Shown piece after piece: positions 43,840 through 55,003 of a DNA stretch of 64,000 bases. The translations under genes were made by a program, and so were the position numbers. Source of the DNA: Guillardia theta CCMP2712 (Eukaryota > Cryptophyceae > Pyrenomonadales > Geminigeraceae); contig NW_005434663.1 in assembly GCF_000315625.1 (NCBI RefSeq), positions 411,025 through 475,024 on the forward strand, written 5' to 3'. A model generated the notes under the pieces. It was not told the DNA's origin and did not search any database. It worked only from the letters and a program-made list of their open reading frames with translations. Positions within the stretch are counted from its first letter, which is position 1, and each line of letters begins with the position of its first letter.

Positions 43840-46800
43840 TCATCGCACAACAGCTGGACCCTCGTAGATCAACTTTTCATGCTCCTCCTCCACCTCCGCC
43901 AAGTCGAAGAGATGTCTCATGGTCGGCCTCCCATGCGGACAGTTCCAAGGCTGCAGCGTTGAACAATCAAGCGCAAAAAAGGAGAGGGGGGGAGAAAGAG
44001 GAGATCGTTAGCAGGTGGTAGGAGGAGCAGGAAGGAGAGGACGGTAAGGAGACATTTAGAAGGACGAACACAGAGAGAACGGGCACTGACCTGCTCCATG
44101 CTGCTCATGTGATCGACGATGACTCGCATCTGCTGTCTTGTCAGATGCTTCCCGATGGTCACAGCCGAGTGGCAAGCTCGAGACGCCAACATAGCCCGAA
44201 CTCGAGAAGGTCTAGGGCATCGTCAGCAGCTTGAAGGGGGGCGTGCAAAGAGTAGAGGAGGAGGAGAAGGAGGAGGAGGAGGAGGAGAAGGAGGAGGAGG
44301 AGGAGGAGGAGGAGGAGGAGGAGAAGGAGAACCTTTGGGCAGAGCCCGAGTCCTCGCGCATCAAGCAGAGCATCTCATGGACGTCGGCAGGACCGAAGAC
44401 TGTGCTCTTGCTGAATGGGATGGACGTCAGCTTCACCCTCTTCGTCGGCGGCGCCTCCTCGTCGATCTTGAGCTCGAAGCCGTTGGCCCTGAAGACATCC
44501 AGGTTCTCCTGGACGAGCATCTCGTCTGCAGCCTGCAGCAACGGTGAGAGCGAACGACCACAGAGAAGGGAAGAGGATGGGAACGAGGAGAGGATGGGAA
44601 CGAGGGAGGAAGGAAGGGGAGGCGAGGAGGTCAGATGTCAGGAGGATCAGGTGAAGGTGAGTACGAAAGGAAGAGACTGAAGGAAAGGAGAGAGCTTGAC
44701 CTCCAGCTCAAGCTCCTTGGGCACGACGAGAGGTTGACTCTTCAAGCTGGTCGTCTGCTCCAGGAGCTCGAACCTGTACTTCTCGTCGCACGCGTGCTGG
44801 TCGAGGATGAAGAGGTCGGAGTCGAGTCGAGCGATGATGAAGCCTAGGTTGAACTGGCCGAGTATCTTCATGCGGGTGAAGTCGCTCTTGGAGATCACCC
44901 GCTCGTGCAGGTTTGTCACCGCGTCCTCGTAGTTCCTCCTCTTCCTCTTCCGCCCTTCCCTCTTGAGTTTCTCCGTAGCCTCTGAACCTTCTTCTGCATC
45001 CTTGCGCAGCTTTTGCTTCACTGCTTCCCAATCTGCCTCAACCTGCAACGTTGTCTCTCCCGTCGGCTCCGGTTGATCGACGTCTACCATCGAAGTTTCT
45101 TCCTCCCTCCTGCCTTCCCCATCCTCCTCCTCCACCTCCGCCGCTTCGCCCTCTCCCTCGATCCTCTGCGCCCATTCCTCGGATGTAGGAGTTCTACACT
45201 CGCTGTTGGCTGCACACACCAGTCAACAATCAGCTATATCACAAGGATACACTCACCAGTCAAAGTCACCAACTCATCCTCCTCCTTCTCCTCCTCCTCC
45301 TCCATGTCGGCCTTGCGCTGCAAGATTCGTCGGCTGGTCTCGTCGGGTCTGCGCCGAGAGCTCGAAGATTCCAGTTCGTCGGAGGATTCGCCTCGGCGCT
45401 CGTCGCTACCCCTCAGCCTCTGTAACATCCTCTCAGGGCGCGATGTCTTCCGAGGAAACTCGATCTCCTTCTGCAGCAGATGCGTTTGCTTCTTCGAGCC
45501 CCGCTGTGCGCTGTCAAAGCTGCTCGGTCTCAATGTGTCCTTTGAAAAGATGGGAAAGAGGAGGAGGAGGAGGAGGAGGAGGAGGAGAGGGTCTTGCTTT
45601 TGGAAACCGTTGGCGTTTGGGCACTCTGCCGGTCAACATAGTTCCGTTGGTTGGCCTCTTCCTCACTGTCATCATCTCCAACCCTCACAACATGTGGGTC
45701 CTTGCGTACTGGATCGTCCGTCCTCTCCTCCGACAGAGTTCTTTCATTGCTTGCGCTTGTTTCCTCCACCTCTTCTTCACACCGTGGTTGCCTTGTTGTC
45801 CTGTCAGGGAGGTCGATCGCATCGCCTTCCACCGTCCTGGCCTCCTCCACCCTCGTCTCCTCCTGGGACTCACGATCTCCTCGTTCTCCTGTGTCTTTTT
45901 CCCCAACCCCCTCCTGCTCAACATCATCTTGCTCAACATCTTTGCTACTCGCACTCTTCTTATTCAAATGTTGCAGCACAGACGGGATGTTGTTACGCGA
46001 AGGCTCGAACAGGTTCCGAAGGTTCTCCTTGACGAACTCAATGAGTCGAGACTCATCGTGAAACATGATCTGCCGTTTGTCGGGGGTCACGTTCACATCA
46101 TAGGTGTCTGTCGACAGTTGAATGTTCAAGAAGTAGATGGGATATTGGTGCATGTTGTACATCTTGTAAACCTCGTTGATCGCCTTGGACAACTTAGGGA
46201 TATCGACAGGTCGCTTATTCAGGTAAAGAAACTGCCTGTCTCCCGAGCTCAAACCACATCCCGAGCTGGCCTTGGAGATGTACCCAGAGCAGGTGACATG
46301 TTCACCCCTCAGCTCGATTGCCGTCAGAGAGTCCTTTTGCTTTGCGCCGTAGATGCTGGTGACGCAGTCCAACATGCTGTTGTTCCCAGGGGTTGAGAAT
46401 ACAGAAGCTTTCCCCTTGGGCGTCTGGTTGACACAAGTGATGCGGACATCACTGTGAATGATCGCGTACGCCTGCAGCCTCCTTGTCAGCCTCTGGAACT
46501 CTCGAGTCTTGTTCTTCTGGAAGTCCTTGTATCTCACAGGAAGGGCCTTGAAGATCGTATCCAGCGTCACTGTAGTGCCAACTTCTCGAGCGCACGTCGA
46601 AGAGCCCCGCAGCTTGCCATTCTTGTCATACTCTAACTTGGTGGCGATCACTTCGTTCGCCGTTCTCGTGGTTATCGTCACTTTCTCGCAGATGGCGCAC
46701 AGCGAGCTCAGAGCCTCGCCGCGGAAACCGAAGGTGGTGAGACTGTTGAGGTCGTCGAACCTCCTCAGTTTCGAAGTTGTGTGCTTGCAGGCCAGAAGCT

Positions 46801-47014
46801 CGAAGTCTCCCGGAGAGATGCCCGAACCATTGTCGCACACCTCGATCACCTCCAACCCGTAGTCTTTCAGCTTGACATCAACCTTGGTTGCTCCAGCATC
46901 AACTGCATTCTCCACCACCTCCTTGAGAGCAGATGATGGATCCAGAATGACCTGTCCCGAGCATATCCGATGCACAGACGAGGCATCGATTGCCTTGATG
47001 TTCTTGCTCTGCAT
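43840..47014 (-). CDS. PMS2: PMS2-type MutL homologue, DNA mismatch repair endonuclease
   Basis: Partner of MLH1 in MutLalpha; nicks DNA after mismatch recognition. The N-terminal GHKL ATPase is intact: IDASSVHRICSGQVI, KEVVENAVDAGAT (motif I, catalytic Glu), DNGSGI (motif II), FGFRGEALSSL (motif III). Then comes DVNVTPDKRQIMFHDE. A long acidic Ser-rich linker contains a poly-Ser run coded by TCC repeats. The C-terminal endonuclease region has ILGQFNLGFIIARLDSDLFI and an intact metal site, DQHACDEKYRFE (DQHAx2Ex4E). A later exon reads ADEMLVQENLDVFRANGFEL and another RVRAMLASRACHSAVTIGKHL. The last exon has PWNCPHGRPTMRHLFDLAEV (zinc-site CPHGRP), ending at TGA 43840-43842. ATG chosen at 47012-47014 (MQSKNIKAID). 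An intron contains a pure purine/pyrimidine repeat (44248-44330). Confidence 0.93.
44248..44330. repeat. GAG/GAA polypurine repeat inside a PMS2 intron
   Basis: About 80 bp of pure purine triplets on the + strand (pyrimidine on the PMS2 coding strand, where it forms a long polypyrimidine run in the intron before the RPSRVRAM exon). The Glu-rich and Ser-rich frames here are artefacts. Confidence 0.85.
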
Positions 47015-47293
47015 CTTTTCCACGTTGCTCGTTCCCAAACAGCCTTGGGCACCCGCAGCGCAGCCACCGAGAGCAGGCGGAGGATTCAGCGGACAGCTCT
47101 CTATGTCTCCTTCTTCACTGGCCGATCGTCACCACCATTCCCATGTTGCTCCCTCGCTCCTCCACCATTCCCGCCAAGTTTCGAAAGCTCAAAATCGTAA
47201 CTGTCTGTAACGCTCAGAAACATTACTCAAATACGTTAAGTAAAACAAAGCGTTAGCCTCCGCTCTGCTAGACGTCAATGCGGCCCCTCCCGC
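47015..47293. promoter_or_regulatory. shared divergent promoter region of PMS2 and the rRNA dimethyltransferase
   Basis: 279 bp separate the two divergent start codons. No canonical TATA box is evident. It contains short CT-rich runs and ACCACCATTCC (47150) / CACCATTCCC (47171). The regulatory role is inferred from geometry only. Confidence 0.4.
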
Positions 47294-48580
47294 ATGTCGA
47301 GTGAAGGCGCTGGCAGAGCAACGAAAGGGGCAGGCAGGCATCCGTTCCTCCGCTCCTTTCTCGTGACGACCACCTCCTCTCTCCTCCTCTCCCTTCTCCT
47401 GCTCCCTCCCGCCACCGCCTCGTCCTCGCTGCTGGCTCACACCTCAAGCGCTTGCTCTTGCAATCGGAACACGGCCGGCCCCGCATTCGTATCCTGTATG
47501 TCTCCCTCTAAGCTCTTGTCCCCTCCTCTCATGAGGATCCCTGGTCTGCTCATGCGAAATATCCCGAGAGTCACTGCTCGAAGGACCTCGTTGGCGTTCC
47601 TGACGACCATGCAAGGGAGCGACATCGAAAGCGAGTCGACCTCGAAGAAATTCAAGACACCAAGTCAGTCTGCAAGTGTTTACAAGGCCAAACAATCACT
47701 GGGTCAGAACTTCTTGGTGGATATGAATGTTGCTAGACGCATTGTAGAGTCTTTGCAGGATAAGAGCGAGGATGGGCGAAGTGTCGTCGAGGTGGGGCCT
47801 GGCAAGGGAGCGCTGACAGCAATGCTGCTGCAGCATTACCCAAAGATGACAGCGATAGAGATAGATCAGCGGTCGGTGCAGTACCTCTCAGGACAGCTAC
47901 CTGAACTCTCCGTCATTCATTCTTCGGTCCTAGATGTTGACTGGAAGGAACTGTCGGCCAATCGGGCGGCGGGAGACCAAATCTCTGTCATCGGCAATCT
48001 GCCCTACTACATCGTCTCTCAGATCTTGTTCTCCATCCTCGATGCTGCTCCGCACATCCGCAGAGCCGTGCTGACGATGCAGTGGGAAGTAGCCCAGCGA
48101 GTGGTCTCGGAGCCGAGGTGCAAGCCCTACGGGATCCTTAGCGTAGTGTCTCAGCTTTACGGCACCCCCAAGATCGCCTTCAAGATCCCCCCCAACGTCT
48201 TTCAGCCCCAGCCCGACGTTGACTCGGCTCTTGTCGTCATTGATTTCCCCAAGGAGCGTCCTTCCTTTGGGATCAACGAGTGCAACCTCCGGACGGTGCT
48301 CCGGTCCGCCTTCCAGATGCGAAGGAAGATGCTGAGACAGGTAGGATCTGATGCTGTTCGTTTTTCTTGTACTGAAGTACCGTCCATCCTGCAGAGCCTC
48401 AAGGCCCTTGTGACGGAGAGAGGGATCGTCCTCCCCGAGGAGCTGGGGACTCGACGCCCGGAGTCCCTGACCCCCCACGAGTTCATAGATCTCACGAAGC
48501 TCATCTTCGGGGAAGGGACGACACCCGAGGGAGTTGCCGTGTGGAGGGGAAAGTTGGACGATCTTGCAAGGATCAACTAG
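47294..48580 (+). CDS. KsgA/Dim1-type rRNA adenine dimethyltransferase, probably plastid-targeted
   Basis: Dimethylates two adjacent adenines in the 3' hairpin of small-subunit rRNA using SAM. All family motifs are seen: KQSLGQNFLVD, VVEVGPGKGALTAMLL (SAM loop), AIEIDQR, VIGNLPYYIVSQILF (catalytic NLPY), MQWEVAQRV and a C-terminal RSAFQMRRKMLRQ. The core starts about residue 130. The preceding ~125 residues contain a hydrophobic signal-peptide core (LVTTTSSLLLSLLLLPPATA) and then a Ser/Arg-rich region poor in acidic residues, the bipartite topology used by plastids of secondary origin. The enzyme is therefore predicted to act on plastid 16S rRNA (PFC1-like). Intronless. The targeting is inference; a mitochondrial or secretory alternative is less likely. 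Confidence 0.9.
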   Translation: MSSEGAGRATKGAGRHPFLRSFLVTTTSSLLLSLLLLPPATASSSLLAHTSSACSCNRNTAGPAFVSCMSPSKLLSPPLMRIPGLLMRNIPRVTARRTSLAFLTTMQGSDIESESTSKKFKTPSQSASVYKAKQSLGQNFLVDMNVARRIVESLQDKSEDGRSVVEVGPGKGALTAMLLQHYPKMTAIEIDQRSVQYLSGQLPELSVIHSSVLDVDWKELSANRAAGDQISVIGNLPYYIVSQILFSILDAAPHIRRAVLTMQWEVAQRVVSEPRCKPYGILSVVSQLYGTPKIAFKIPPNVFQPQPDVDSALVVIDFPKERPSFGINECNLRTVLRSAFQMRRKMLRQVGSDAVRFSCTEVPSILQSLKALVTERGIVLPEELGTRRPESLTPHEFIDLTKLIFGEGTTPEGVAVWRGKLDDLARIN

Positions 48581-48629
48581 GATAGCAACGGAGACGAGGC
48601 TAGATGGTTGATTGGAGTTGGTTTTATTC

Positions 48630-51467
48630 TCAAGAGTTTGAGAGATCGAAGCTTTGAAATTGGCGTTGTTCTCCCCGAGTTTGGTTCTCAATGATTGCTC
48701 CCTCTATCACGCTCCCTGGAGCTCCGACGGAGCACAGCCACTGGATGAACTTCTCCGCCTGCTCAAACTGAAAAATTTGCATGAGACAGGGAGGAGCAAA
48801 GGAGAGTTCGAGCTCACCTTCCCTTCCACCTTCCCTTCCACCTCCCCTCCTGTCATGGTGCATGACCCGCTGATTCCTAGCTCGCTTGCCTGCAGACTCG
48901 CTTCACCACGTAGCTGCAGAATGAGGAAAGGGAACACACCTTGTACGCGATAGCAGCCCCGAAACTCCGCTGCTCAATCATACCAAAGATCTTAAAGTTG
49001 AAGCAGAGCAAGGGCCCAGATCCTGGTATCGCCTGGTCCCCAGACTTGCGCTCCTGCAAGGGATCAGGCGCTGGACGAGGCCAGGATCGGCTGCCAGATG
49101 CTGCTATGTCCGTGCGAATGGAGGAAGAGACGGGGTCTTGACGGAAGCTGAATTGCGTGCTGTCCGGAGTGGAATAACTCTGAGTAGGATAGGTAACAGT
49201 TCGGGGGGGTTGATAAGGACGGGGCGGAGGCTGCCGAGGGATTTGCTGCTGATCGAAGCCTCGACCAGCACCCGGCAAGTCTGAAGGGTCCTGGAAGATG
49301 CTGTTGATCCATCCTACGCCTTTCCTCGCTGCATCTCCGATGCCCATCGCGGCGGAGTCGACGGCAGTGCGGTAATCGTCAGTGCCAAGCGGGTCGTCTT
49401 TGTAGTAGATGTTTTCTTGTACTCCTCGAGGCTGTCGCTCCTCCTCGAGGGAGTAGTCGACGGACTCTCCATACTGCGAAGAAGGAAAGAAACTTGTCAC
49501 TCAACCAGATCGGGGAACATCAAGTGTTACCACATCAGCAGACCCTGTGCGATTGTATCGGTCATACCATTCCTCTGCTGAGAGGAAGGAGACGTTGTCC
49601 TGAAAGAACATGAGACAACAAGTCACGTCATCATGGAGCTCTACATCTCTCCCTGTTGTCTGCACGTAATCAGCCGCAGCTCGTCCTGCCTCCCACGCCG
49701 TCTCAGCGATCTTCCTTGCCGCCTCGGGGTTGGAGAAGCTAGCACGTGCGTAGTCCGCAGCTGACTTCCCAGCTCTCACGAAAGACTCCGCTGCCTGTCA
49801 CTCAGTCACTAGAGGTCGGCGGGAGCTGGGTTCTCACCCTCGATCTCGCATCCTCATCAGTTGCTGCTTCTGTGGCAAACTTTGCGGCTGTCGCTCCTGC
49901 GTTCCACGCCTTCTGAAAGATGTCGCGACGGATCTCCTCGTCCTGCACCGCAGATCCGAGACCTTGAGCGATGTCCTTGCCCATAAACCATGCTCGATCT
50001 GCGATGTTCTGAACTACCCGAGAGGGGTCTTGATACCCCTCGGCCTCCCCGTCATCATACCCGTCAGTTCCAACTGAACCAAGTACATCACTGACAGGGA
50101 AATTTGGGATAGGGAAAAATACCCGAGAAATCTTTCTCAGCCCTTGCATTGTTTCTCTTCATGCCAGCAAGTTTTGCAGCTGCAAACAGCCTTTCCCGTG
50201 CTTCGCGCTCATTGCTGACATCATCGTACCGTATCCCATGGTACTGCATGCACACCTAGGACAAGCACTCACGCATCTCACAGCTCAACAAGTTGCAGAC
50301 TACCTGGACCTCTACCAGAGACATGTCTTTGATGTCTGCTGGGCGCAGTTGCCACAGAGGAACAAAGCGCTGGAACCGAGCAAGACCAATCCCTTGGTTG
50401 GAACCTGATCCTGCCCTTGCCTTCCCGTCTTGCAGCATCAGGTCAATCTCTGGGATGGCCTCAACATCTTCAGGAAGCGCTCTCAGCACGAAGTCCTCGA
50501 CAGCCTCTCGGCATCTCGACCCCCAGGGCCTCCACCGCCGGGTCCACCGCGACAAGCTCATTCGGAAGCCGCCCGTTTGGAAGTCGGGAGGGAAAACCTC
50601 AGTTCTCATTCCCAGGTGACTCAGAGTTTCATAGGCTTCTTGCGCTAGAAAGTCATCGGGGGAGCGGAAGAAGAAGAATGGAGTGGAGAAAGACTCTGCT
50701 GATGGAAGGCCCGCGATCGTCTCAGGTATTTGCCCTCCAATACAAATGACCCCAGCTAGCCTCGCAGACAGCAGCATGCCGGCCAGCATGGCGACCGTGG
50801 CTCCTTGTCCCAACCCGCCGATCATGATGCGATCTGAGGGGATTCCTTTCTTCATCTCAACCGAAACCAACGTTTGAATGTACTGCAAGGTTGAATACAG
50901 GCCTTCGTCACTGGTCTCGTCGAACCATGCTCTTCGCTCCCGCTTCCAGAAACTCTTCTTCTCCTCTCCTTCCACGTAGCCCGACGGCAAGACAAGTCTA
51001 CACCAGTCCAGACCCAGCCTTTTGAGACGCTTTGACCACCTCGCTGGCCCATCACCATAGTCGAGTCCATCAAGCCAGATGACTACTCCCGTTGCCTCTT
51101 GCGAGGGCGATACGATCATCGCTTTGCCATACTTGGGAATCTCTTGCCGTTGGCTCTTCCGACGTCTCGCTCGGAACAGCGGTTTCTTTCCTCCACTAGG
51201 CCATGACTCAGGGGATCGGCTCTTAGCTTGCTGTATGCCCTCGTTCTGAGGAGCCAACAGGACAGAGTCGGTCTCGTTCGAGCTGAGAGCAAGGGACAAG
51301 ACTAAGAGACCCCGACAAGACGCTCTTGACTGGCTGCATCCGAGCCCCTTCACCTTCTGTAGGTATAGTGATCCTCCTCCTGAGAGCTTCGGATTGAGGC
51401 TGACAAACTTTGATCGCCCGGCACAGGTCGCTACTCCTGAAGATACGAAGCAGCTGGCCTGATGCAC
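48630..51467 (-). CDS. degenerate acyl-protein-thioesterase-like protein with C-terminal helical repeats
   Basis: The N-terminal half resembles the phospholipase/carboxylesterase (APT) family: VVIWLDGLDYGDGPARW, FDETSDEGLYSTLQYIQTLV, IPSDRIMIGGLGQGATVAML and LAGVICIGGQIP. The nucleophile elbow GFSQG reads GLGQG, the codon being GGA for Gly, and no catalytic His is found at the expected place. After MSLVEVQ an intron joins VCMQYHGIRYDDVSNEREAR, and a GT donor near 50120 joins to VGTDGYDDGEAEGYQDPSR. Repeated amphipathic helices follow: QKAWNAGATAAKFATEAA and AETAWEAGRAAADYVQT. The chain then continues through a Pro/Gln-rich stretch to FEQAEKFIQWLCSVGA and stop TGA 48630-48632. In-phase splices support one gene. 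The 5' end is uncertain; an ATG at 51566 may start a short upstream exon. Confidence 0.6.
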
Positions 51468-51948
51468 ATAGCACTCGGAGTGAGTCAGTCCTGCAAGCAG
51501 CCGGCATGTCAGAAACGTTCTTCTTGCTCGCTGCTTCTCTCACCTGCTATGTTCCAATGCAGCCATAGCATCGCCGTCCCTGCCCATCGTCGTCCCATCT
51601 TCATCGCCCCCCTCTTGTACCCGCCCTCCTTGGAGGGCAGCACCTTTTTCTGCTCCTTCAATACCCTCGGAAATAGGAGATTCGAAAGGCAGCAAAACTA
51701 ACTGTCCTGGCTATGCCGCGGCTGTCGCTGCATACCAGCCGCCCCGTCCGCACTGCTTTGTGTTGATATGCTGACCAGCCGCCATGCTCGTGATGATCTC
51801 ATACTCTTGTGCCGCCCTGGCTCTTCATGCACTCCCTCTGAATGCTGTTGTCTTCTTTCCATCAAGTGGTGAAGTTGAATTTGCGTTGACTCACAGTTGC
51901 AGGCGGTGATGAACCTGTGAAGGAGACTGGCCGCAGACAGAGATCAGC

Positions 51949-53399
51949 ATGTCGTCTCCTTGGATGAAGGGCCGAGACTTGACCATCAACAGGCCTGACT
52001 TCCTGTCTGTGCGATCAAGCTCGTCTTCGTCTGATTCAAAAGTTTACAACTCCCGCAAATACAACCCGATCCTGCAGGGCAGCTACATGCAGCTCCAAAC
52101 TTCTCCGCAAACAGCACCGGAACAATCGCCCAACGCAAAGAATTCTTCATCCTACCCCAGCCCGGATGATCGGCAAGCTTCAAGATCTAGCTCATCAGCA
52201 GCGCTGAGCAGCGCCAAAGAGTCCTCCACCTCATCGCACGTCGTCGTTGGCTGGGGCTCTCGAGCTCAAGTGATGACTGAGCATCAGCAGCGATCTGAGC
52301 AGAGCAGAGGGAGTCACTACGACCAATTGCTGGTGGAGAGGAAGCAGATCGGTAACGAGGACTCGTCCTCCATCAGGATGCGCGGGGGGGTCTATGCACC
52401 GGACATGGGTATGAGGACAAACTATCCTGACGGCGGGCACTTCTCTCTGGGCAGGTCTCCTTTCTTCCCTTCCACTCCCGAGCATCCGATTCATCAGATC
52501 ACTCCGAGGTCCAATGAGCAGAGCTCAGAGCACTCGGTGCCGCTAAGGCATGACGAGGATTCGAGGGAGATAAGGATGACGCCGGCAGGATCAAGATCCC
52601 GTGAGCATTCTTCGCACGACAGAAGCCAGAAGTTTGACTTCGACTTGCCCGATCTTCCTGCTGGTCTGAGCTCCAACTGCAAGACGCTGGCACTTGTTGC
52701 TCAACGATTCTTCTTCTCCACATCCAACCAGTTTGCGTCAAGGTCCCACCTTCCTTGCTCCAACGTCTATTTGTTCTCACACGTATGGTTGGCAGAATCT
52801 CCAAGAGCGATCTAAACCTTCACTTCAAGCTCGCGGGAGTACATCAGAAAGTTCCCTCCTACGACGAGACGTTTGAGGAGTTTTGGAAGCTCCTGGATGA
52901 TGGCAGACAGGGATGGGTGGATTACGGCTTCATGCTGGAGTTCATGAAGGTGAGTTCGGAAATTCTGACATGTCAACTCTCTTTCACTGAGAATCCTTTG
53001 CTTGCAGCTGGAGTCTTTCAGGAAGAGACGTGAAAACGTGAATTATCCGTTCGACGTGAACGACAACACCAGCAGTTTCCGACAGATCCACTCTCCGCGA
53101 TGGAGGAAGCGGCTGGAACGGTACAACAGGGACGAGCAGAGGATTCAGATCGAGGGGAGGGCGCAAACAAACAGCGGGGAGAGCATCTGGCGGCTGCACC
53201 ACTCTCGAGTTCAGAAGCAGGATGACGTCATCAACTCTCTCCCATCCTTTGACAATAGGCAAGAATCTTCCGCTCCCTGCCGCGCTTCCAAACCTCTTCC
53301 CCTTCCTAGTTGCCTGCTTTTCCGTTCCTTTCTCCCCTGTTAACTTTGCGCAGGGTGAGCATCCCGAGCGTGAAAGCGCGCTTCGAGTGGAGGATGTGA
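51949..53399 (+). CDS. Ser-rich disordered protein with C-terminal charged domain
   Basis: Not recognised. From ATG 51949 the first ~240 residues are low-complexity Ser/Arg/Gln (SVRSSSSSSDSK). After an intron the chain reads RMVGRISKSDLNLHFKLAG, YDETFEEFWKLLDDGRQGWV and DYGFMLEFMK, which looks like a single degenerate EF-hand-type helix-loop-helix. Then come LESFRKRRENVNYPFDVN and RKRLERYNRDEQRIQIEGRA. The last splice (AATAG then GCAAGA, to TTGCGCAG) would be a GC-AG intron; it ends RVSIPSVKARFEWRM, TGA 53397-53399. Function unknown. Confidence 0.5.
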
Positions 53400-53894
53400 G
53401 TTGAGATTGTCAACTTGTTGTTCATGATGTTTTGCTCAGGAGAAACGATATGATGGTGGAACGTGATGCGTTCTCGACAGCAAACCTCAAGTCAAGGAAA
53501 CAGTGAAAGCTGCCTTCGACTGTCTGCCTGTCGTCTCTGCGATTCCTATCTTTACATCTCTGTCTTTTTTTCTCGATCTCTCTGCCTGCTGCCTGTCTCC
53601 CCAACATCTGCCGTGTTTTCGTTATTTGATGATTGTTTTACGCTCACGTGCTTAGCTGCATTTATCACGTCTTTACATTTATCACGTCTTCTGTCCGCTG
53701 GAGAATGTTGGCTGATCTTCAAATTTTGTTGTATATATGAATGTAATGTTTCTGATTCTTAGATGTATTTTCCTTTTGAATTCTCAATGAAATAAATAAC
53801 ATTGCGAGACAACGGAGGCACAATGGTGCCGTGGAGAGATCCAAACAACGCCTATGTAGCATTACTTTACATTCTTCTCCTGCTCTCTGGACTA
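53400..53894. other. convergent intergenic region
   Basis: Pyrimidine-rich and AT-rich 3' flanks of two converging genes. An AATAAATAAC sequence (53790-53800) is a plausible poly(A) signal context. No gene is seen. Confidence 0.4.
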
Positions 53895-54509
53895 TTATTC
53901 TGTGATTTTCTTTTTGCTGCTGAGGAGATGACGAAACCTGCAGGAATCTTCACACTTGTTCGCAACCATCCGCTTGTACCTCGCATAATCCCTCTTCATG
54001 TTGATGTACGCAGCAGAAGCTGCGGCTGCGCTCTGTCACAGTTCAGGCTATTAGATGACAAATGAGTTTTCAGACTCAAGTCTTACCTCTACAGCTCTGA
54101 CAAAACCTTTCTGTGATACTCTCAAGCTGCTTGGCACCAGGACCCCAAACCATTTGATAGGATCCACAAAGACAGGGTCTTCGTCCTCCGTCTGCTCAGG
54201 AATGGATTCTATTGCCTCGACAAAGATTCTTTTCCCATCACAAAATTGATCATTATCACTGTTTGCTAGTATGCCCTCTCCTTCATTCTCATCCTTGACG
54301 ACGACTTTCCTAGAAGCTTTCATTCGGCTGGGGTACTGGAGTTGCGACACAGCACATCCTTTGAACCCCATGCTCTTTCTCGCTCTTGCAAGTTCCAACA
54401 TCCCAGCCTTACACGCAGCAACCACCTCTGCCATGCTCGTCTGATACTCATCCACATCCTTGAGGTAAGCCATCAGCGCCTCGTCCACTGCTTCGCCAAC
54501 CCCCGCCAT
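53895..54509 (-). CDS. VMA22/CCDC115-like V-ATPase assembly factor
   Basis: VMA22/CCDC115 helps assemble the Vo sector of the vacuolar ATPase in the ER. The ATG at 54509 opens MAGVGEAVDEALMAYLKDVD, a helical N-terminus (YQTSMAEVVAACKAGMLELA) typical of the family. The best signature is DPIKWFGVLVPSSLRVSQKG, matching the conserved DPLRWFGVLVPxxLRxAQ block. An intron after RAVE (GTAAGA to GTGACAG) joins SAAAASAAYINMKRDYARYK, ending at TAA 53895-53897. Total length is about 165 residues, in the family range. The SQLQYPSRM stretch also fits. Confidence 0.7.
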
Positions 54510-55003
54510 GGTGCGCTATCTATATTATATGGAGTCACCAGCTCGCTCCAGGATACAGATATCAAAATGAAGAAGGGCAGCAATAAATTGCTCCGGCCTT
54601 TTATGAGTCAAATATACAGTCGTACACTGCCAGGCTGATTGACTCACGCGGCCCGCCGGTCCGGTCGGCGGCGGCGCGGCCGGGCGCCACGCCACGCGCG
54701 GGCCGGCAGCCGGCAACCGTTGAGCTCAGGCTGAGCTGACCGGCGGTGACTCAAGTCTGCCGAACTTCGGACGGACGGTCGAGCCTCCTTGACTCTGTGA
54801 CCGGTCGATCGATCGGGGTGACTCGCCTCTGATCCTGGCATGACGAACTCAGTGATGCGCCGCGGCGGCGGCCGGCGGGCTACCGCTCATGTGCAGCCAC
54901 TCGTCCCACGTCCAACAACCCGGCTTCCTAACTCACGAGCCCATTCATCATGTCAGAATGACTGCATCTTTACTCGCCTCGTTATCGCTGTGTTTGCTGC
55001 GAC
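54510..55003. repeat. intergenic GC island with TGACTC motifs
   Basis: About 54645-54880 is extremely GC-rich (GGCGGCGGCGCGGCCGGGCG, GCCGGCAGCCGGC) and contains repeated TGACTC (54641, 54747, 54819). It belongs by composition to the GC-island family. No gene is seen. Confidence 0.55.

Noticed and set aside
44231-44680. Glu-rich plus-strand ORF
   Set aside because: Antisense to PMS2 exons and an intronic GAG repeat; no domain.
45013-46396. Two plus-strand ORFs of 339 and 396 residues
   Set aside because: Antisense to the PMS2 ATPase and linker; Ser/Pro/Leu bias and no recognisable domain.
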